Assembly: GCF_001898575.1 (NCBI RefSeq)
Contig: NZ_MKUD01000070.1
Span: 174,907-238,906, forward strand
Source of the DNA: Spirosoma sp. 48-14
Lineage (GTDB): Bacteria; Bacteroidota; Bacteroidia; Cytophagales; Spirosomataceae
Direction: 5' to 3'
Length of the DNA stretch: 64,000 nucleotides
In this document: in pieces, positions 60,582 to 64,000 of the stretch
Numbering within the stretch: the stretch's first letter is position 1
Layout: the number at the start of each line of letters is the position of its first letter
Notes under the pieces: generated by a model
What the model saw: the letters and a program-made list of their open reading frames with translations, nothing else
Databases searched by the model: none
Told to the model about the DNA's origin: nothing
Made by a program: the position numbers and the translations under genes

Positions 60582-61298
60582 ATGCCGAAGATCGTTATTG
60601 CCATTGACGGATACTCGAGCTGCGGGAAAAGTACAACCGCTAAAGCTGTAGCGGCCCGTATGGGCTACGGATATATTGATACCGGCGCTATGTATCGCGC
60701 TGTAAGTCTGTATTTTATCCAGGAGAAAGTATCGCTTTCCAGCCATCGGGATGTACTGATAGCACTGGATAATATCCACATCACGTTCAAGTTTAATTCG
60801 CGCACGGGTAAGAACGAAACCTGCCTGAACGGCTTGAATGTGGAAGATGAAATCCGCAAGATGTACATCTCCAACATCGTCAGCGAAGTTAGCGCTATCC
60901 CTGAAGTGCGTTGGGCTATGGTGGCGCAACAACAGCAAATGGGCCGCCGACGAGGGGTGGTGATGGACGGCCGTGATATTGGTACCAAAGTTTTTCCTGA
61001 TGCCGAAGTGAAAGTGTTTATGACGGCCGATACCTATACACGGGCCCGGCGTCGTCAGCAGGAGCTACTGGCTAAGGGAGAGCTGGTCAACCTGGATGAT
61101 ATCATCAGCAACCTCGAGAAACGTGACCACATCGATACGACACGGGCTGAAAGCCCACTCGTTCAGGCTCCCGACGCCATTTTGCTGGATACATCGTACA
61201 TGACTATCGAAGAACAGGTTGACTGGGTAATCGAACTTGCCGACCGACGTCTGGCCGAGCTGCACCGCGAACGGGCAAATAAGCTATTGGTAAAATAA
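60582..61298 (+). CDS. cmk: Cytidylate kinase
   Basis: 238 residues. P-loop GYSSCGKSTTAK (9-20), IDTGAMYRAVSLY, the CMP-binding SEVSAIPEVRWAMVAQQQQM, DGRDIGTKVFPDAEVKVFMT and RARRRQQELLAKG are the Cmk pattern. It makes CDP from CMP with ATP in the cytoplasm. The hairpin at 61298-61373 starts on its stop codon. Confidence 0.96.
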   Translation: MPKIVIAIDGYSSCGKSTTAKAVAARMGYGYIDTGAMYRAVSLYFIQEKVSLSSHRDVLIALDNIHITFKFNSRTGKNETCLNGLNVEDEIRKMYISNIVSEVSAIPEVRWAMVAQQQQMGRRRGVVMDGRDIGTKVFPDAEVKVFMTADTYTRARRRQQELLAKGELVNLDDIISNLEKRDHIDTTRAESPLVQAPDAILLDTSYMTIEEQVDWVIELADRRLAELHRERANKLLVK

Positions 61299-61373
61299 AC
61301 TAAAAACTAAGCAAGGAAGGAGAGGAGGAGGGCTAATGGCTTTCTCCTCTCCTTCCTTGCTTAGTTTTTAGTT
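61298..61373. terminator. Perfect 30-base-arm hairpin after cmk
   Basis: Left arm 61298-61327 (AACTAAAAACTAAGCAAGGA then AGGAGAGGAG) and exact complement at 61344-61373, with a 16-base loop. It starts on the last base of the cmk stop and ends 16 bases before the oxidoreductase ATG. The arms are low-complexity, like those at galU. Confidence 0.9.
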
Positions 61374-61388
61374 ACTGCCTGAAACTGT

Positions 61389-62456
61389 ATGAACGTTGAT
61401 TTTTTAATTGTGGGGCAAGGTGTGGCCGGATCAGCTCTTGCCTGGACTCTCGACCAACGCGGTTGTTCGGTCGTACTGGCCGATGATCCAGCGTTGCCAA
61501 CGGCATCGACAGTAGCGGCCGGGATCGTGAATCCACTAACCGGTCGTAAGCTGGTTCGCACCTGGAAAGCCGATGAGTTGTTTCCGTTCCTACATGCCTT
61601 TTACACCCAGATCGAGCAGGAGCTGGGTGTTACGTTCTTTCAGTCCAAAAATATTTACCGTCCTTTTCGCTCACTGGACGAAAAAACGGCGTATCTAACT
61701 TATGTCAGTGAGCCCGATATTCAGCCTTATGTTGAGAAAGTGGCTGATGACCAGGCGTATAGCCCGTTTATTGCTAACCCATTCGGGGGTATCGAAGTGA
61801 CGCAGGCAGGGTGGCTGGATTTAACTGAGTTTGTCAGAATTATTAAAGGGTATTTTATAAAAAAAAATCAATACTTCGAGGGGCGAATATTGCCCCAAGA
61901 TCTGGCAATCAGTGATAATAAAGTAGAGTGGCAGGGATTGAATATTGGAAAAGTGCTATTTTGTGATGGGGTTCAAGCCCGCGAGAATCCATTATTTGAC
62001 TGGCTTCCGTATAATCCCGTGAAAGGACAGGTTCTGACGGCGGTTGCGGAAAATTACTCTATTAAGAATATAGTCAATCAAGGCGTATTTATTTTGCCGG
62101 TTCGAGAAGGGTTGCTCAAAATTGGAGCTACGTATACCTGGCATGATCTGGATTGGCAAACAACCGACGACGGTCGCGAGTTTTTAGAATCGAAAGTGCA
62201 GCAGATTTTAAAAGTACCTTACAGAGTAGTGGCACAACAGGCTGGTATCCGACCCTCGACTAAAGATCGCCGTCCCTTTATCGGACTGCATCCTTTGCAT
62301 CCGTCGGTTGGTATTTTTGGCGGTATGGGCACTAAAGGCGTGTCGCTCGCTCCTTATCTGGCGGAGCAATTTGCCCGGTATCTATTAGATGGCGAAGATT
62401 TAGAGCCCGAAGCGAATATTAGCCGTTGTGTTTCGTTATTATCGAGAAGTGAATAA
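61389..62456 (+). CDS. FAD-dependent oxidoreductase (DAO family)
   Basis: 355 residues. The FAD-binding GxGxxG is in FLIVGQGVAGSALAWTL (6-22), then AAGIVNPLTGRKLVRTWKAD; the middle has the substrate domain, and the C-terminus has GIRPSTKDRRPFIGLHPLHP and FGGMGTKGVSLAPYLAEQF, the late FAD-contact. The closest named relatives are glycine/D-amino-acid oxidase-like proteins and the C-terminal domain of MnmC. Substrate unknown. Confidence 0.88.
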   Translation: MNVDFLIVGQGVAGSALAWTLDQRGCSVVLADDPALPTASTVAAGIVNPLTGRKLVRTWKADELFPFLHAFYTQIEQELGVTFFQSKNIYRPFRSLDEKTAYLTYVSEPDIQPYVEKVADDQAYSPFIANPFGGIEVTQAGWLDLTEFVRIIKGYFIKKNQYFEGRILPQDLAISDNKVEWQGLNIGKVLFCDGVQARENPLFDWLPYNPVKGQVLTAVAENYSIKNIVNQGVFILPVREGLLKIGATYTWHDLDWQTTDDGREFLESKVQQILKVPYRVVAQQAGIRPSTKDRRPFIGLHPLHPSVGIFGGMGTKGVSLAPYLAEQFARYLLDGEDLEPEANISRCVSLLSRSE

Positions 62457-62577
62457 CTTAGGAGTTAGAAGTGGGGAGGGAGAATGACAGAGGCAGGAAG
62501 CTAGTGATGCGCCAGCCAGTCTCACCGTTCTGGTGCCCCGTTACTCGTTTCTCCTAATACCTGATTGCTAAACACGT

Positions 62578-64000
62578 ATGCGAAATCAGTACATTTTGTT
62601 GTTGGGTCTGTGGCTGGGTGGATTTAGCGTGGCAACGGCGCAAAACTATCCATCGCTTGAACGGTTCGGGAAAAACCGTATTCAGTATCGGGACTTCGAG
62701 TGGAAAATTATCCGAACCTCCAATTTTGAGATTTACCATTATCAGGATGGGACTCAGATCGCCAATCTGACGGCCCAGTATGCCGAGTCGGAGTTCGATC
62801 GAATTACCGAATTGCTGGGGTATACGCCTTACAATCGGGTAAAGATATTCCTCTTTAACTCGCCCGCCGAACTAACACAAAGTAACATTGGCCTGAATGC
62901 GCAGAGTGGGCTTAACAGTCGTGAGCAAAACCTGTCGAAATCGCGGATTGAGCTGGCCTTTACGGGTGACCAGGTTAGTTTTCGGAAGCAGATCATACAC
63001 GATGTCGCTATGTTGTTCGTGTACGATATGCTCTATGGGGGGAGCCTGAAAGATGCCTTACAAAGTTCATTGCTGCTAACTCTGCCCGATTGGTTCATGC
63101 CCGGTATTGCGTCGTACATTGCTGAAGGGAATAGCCTGGAGCTGGACGATCATATGCGGGATGTATCGCTTACTCGCCCGGTTCGGAAGCCATCGCTACT
63201 ATCCGGAGCCGATGCAGAGCGGGTTGGCCATTCGATCTGGAATTATATTGTGCAGCGATACGGCCGGGATAACGTGTCAAATATTCTGAACCTGACTCGA
63301 ATCATTCGGAACGAGCAAAACAGTATTTCCAGTACGCTGGGTATTCCGTATAGCCGATTCCTGCGCGAATGGCGGGAGTATTACGCGGGTATGGCCAGTC
63401 CATTTGCCCAGTCGAATACGTTGACAACAGACGGTTTTGAGTTCAATGTTGGTTCTGCCGATGATAAGACATCGCTGGTAAGTCTCAAGTTAAGTCCTGA
63501 TAAACAGTTTATTGCATATTCGATATTACGGGATGGTAAGTTTCATGTTGAGGTTGTCAATACGGCTAATCGCAAGCATACAACGGTTTTGTCGGGGGGG
63601 TATCGGCTCGATGGCGAACTGATTCGTGCGAATACACCCCTGGTTGCCTGGCAGCGAGACAATAACCTGCTGATCATTACCGATGAATTGGGCGAAACGA
63701 ATCTGTACCAATATAGTGGTTTTGACAAACACCCTAAACGCCAGTTCAAACGGAAAGTAAATGGCTTGTCGCAGGTTGTCTGGATGGATGCATCGGAAGA
63801 TGGCGGAAGTCTGATTTTGAGTGCAGATCGAAAAGGTCAGAACGATCTCTTTCTTTACAGTATCAACCGGGGGTCGTATCAGCAGTTAACCAACGACCTG
63901 TATGATGATATGTACCCAGCTTTTATTGGTCGTACAGCGCGGCAGGTGGTGTTCAGCTCCAATCGCCGGGACGACACGCTGGGCGTTGATAAAGGATCGT
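62578..64000 (+). CDS. TolB-like/PD40 propeller protein, N-terminal part (3' end outside window)
   Basis: An open frame from ATG 62578 to the window edge without a stop (474 codons seen). Signal peptide MRNQYILLLGLWLGGFSVATAQ. The N-terminal half (about 25-280) has NYPSLERFGKNRIQYRDFEW and TSNFEIYHY, then a peptidase-MA-like helical stretch (IIHDVAMLFVYDMLYGGSLK; LPDWFMPGIASYIAEGN), and from 285 a beta-propeller with PD40-like pieces (LILSADRKGQNDLFLYS; VVFSSNRRDDTLG). This layout matches the conserved Cytophagales exported protein annotated as TolB-like. It likely functions in the periplasm; exact role unknown. Confidence 0.85.
   Translation, partial: MRNQYILLLGLWLGGFSVATAQNYPSLERFGKNRIQYRDFEWKIIRTSNFEIYHYQDGTQIANLTAQYAESEFDRITELLGYTPYNRVKIFLFNSPAELTQSNIGLNAQSGLNSREQNLSKSRIELAFTGDQVSFRKQIIHDVAMLFVYDMLYGGSLKDALQSSLLLTLPDWFMPGIASYIAEGNSLELDDHMRDVSLTRPVRKPSLLSGADAERVGHSIWNYIVQRYGRDNVSNILNLTRIIRNEQNSISSTLGIPYSRFLREWREYYAGMASPFAQSNTLTTDGFEFNVGSADDKTSLVSLKLSPDKQFIAYSILRDGKFHVEVVNTANRKHTTVLSGGYRLDGELIRANTPLVAWQRDNNLLIITDELGETNLYQYSGFDKHPKRQFKRKVNGLSQVVWMDASEDGGSLILSADRKGQNDLFLYSINRGSYQQLTNDLYDDMYPAFIGRTARQVVFSSNRRDDTLGVDKGS

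Noticed and set aside
1..64000. tRNA or rRNA genes
   Set aside because: No cloverleaf-like sequence or rRNA-like conserved stretch was noticed in any gap; a covariance-model search would be decisive.

Overview
The window looks like chromosome from a Bacteroidota bacterium of the order Cytophagales, most like Spirosoma and its relatives. This is inferred from several things: about 50% GC; almost no Shine-Dalgarno sequences; promoter elements of the Bacteroidota type (TAnnTTTG, seen before several genes); a TonB-dependent receptor with a carboxypeptidase-regulatory N-domain; PD40-propeller lipoproteins; and LytS/LytTR and bacteriophytochrome signalling. No rRNA, tRNA, CRISPR array, complete insertion sequence or prophage was seen. 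About 54 genes are supported, including one 40-codon gene and two genes cut by the window edges.

Layout. 1-5003: end of a GNAT acetyltransferase, a DUF2490 protein, an OmpR/histidine-kinase pair and aspS. 5155-5750: a DUF559 nuclease-like gene enclosed by two copies of one inverted repeat, a candidate mobile unit. 5754-12244: M20 amidohydrolase, a probable sulfur-binding/HNH type IV restriction enzyme, a truncated PIN toxin, a Fic protein, a cysteine desulfurase carrying an in-frame repeat, and an AAA/DUF4143 ATPase with a palindromic promoter region. 12461-15955: two exported proteins, a polysaccharide deacetylase lipoprotein and ribokinase. 16407-21729: bacteriophytochrome kinase, single-domain response regulator and heme oxygenase in a tight operon, followed by a convergent PAS kinase.

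21877-27458: iron-permease-like protein, thioredoxin/TPR protein, a RecE-like nuclease with two unknown genes and a divergent HTH regulator, and an acidic protein. 27618-29564: GHMP (glucuronokinase-like) kinase with a UTP-sugar uridylyltransferase, suggesting a sugar-salvage route to a UDP-sugar. 29616-34286: a huge SASA/DUF11 secreted protein and a sulfatase. 34303-38588: TipAS-type MerR regulator, a 40-residue exported peptide, OsmC, a Crp/Fnr regulator and small unknowns. 38697-42182: CE15 glucuronoyl esterase with a sialate O-acetylesterase, a polysaccharide side-chain removal pair. 42584-48571: tolC-RND-adaptor efflux operon. 48611-59660: PD40 lipoprotein, GH171 (NamZ), ankyrin, SDR, a YciH/SUI1 factor, a LytTR regulator with an unusual pentapeptide-repeat LytS kinase, a TPR protein and a TonB receptor. 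59888-64000: GNAT, cmk, an FAD oxidoreductase and the start of a TolB-like propeller protein.

The most distinctive feature is the intergenic DNA. Many gene gaps hold long, near-perfect inverted repeats. Some form families within the window: the CCCTAAATCCCC hairpins around DUF559, the GTAGAGACGCAA element inside the cysteine desulfurase and at the tolC/RND junction, and the CGGGTGGAAACCCGCG hairpins. Others have unrelated simple-sequence arms and end within a few bases of start codons (aspS, galU).
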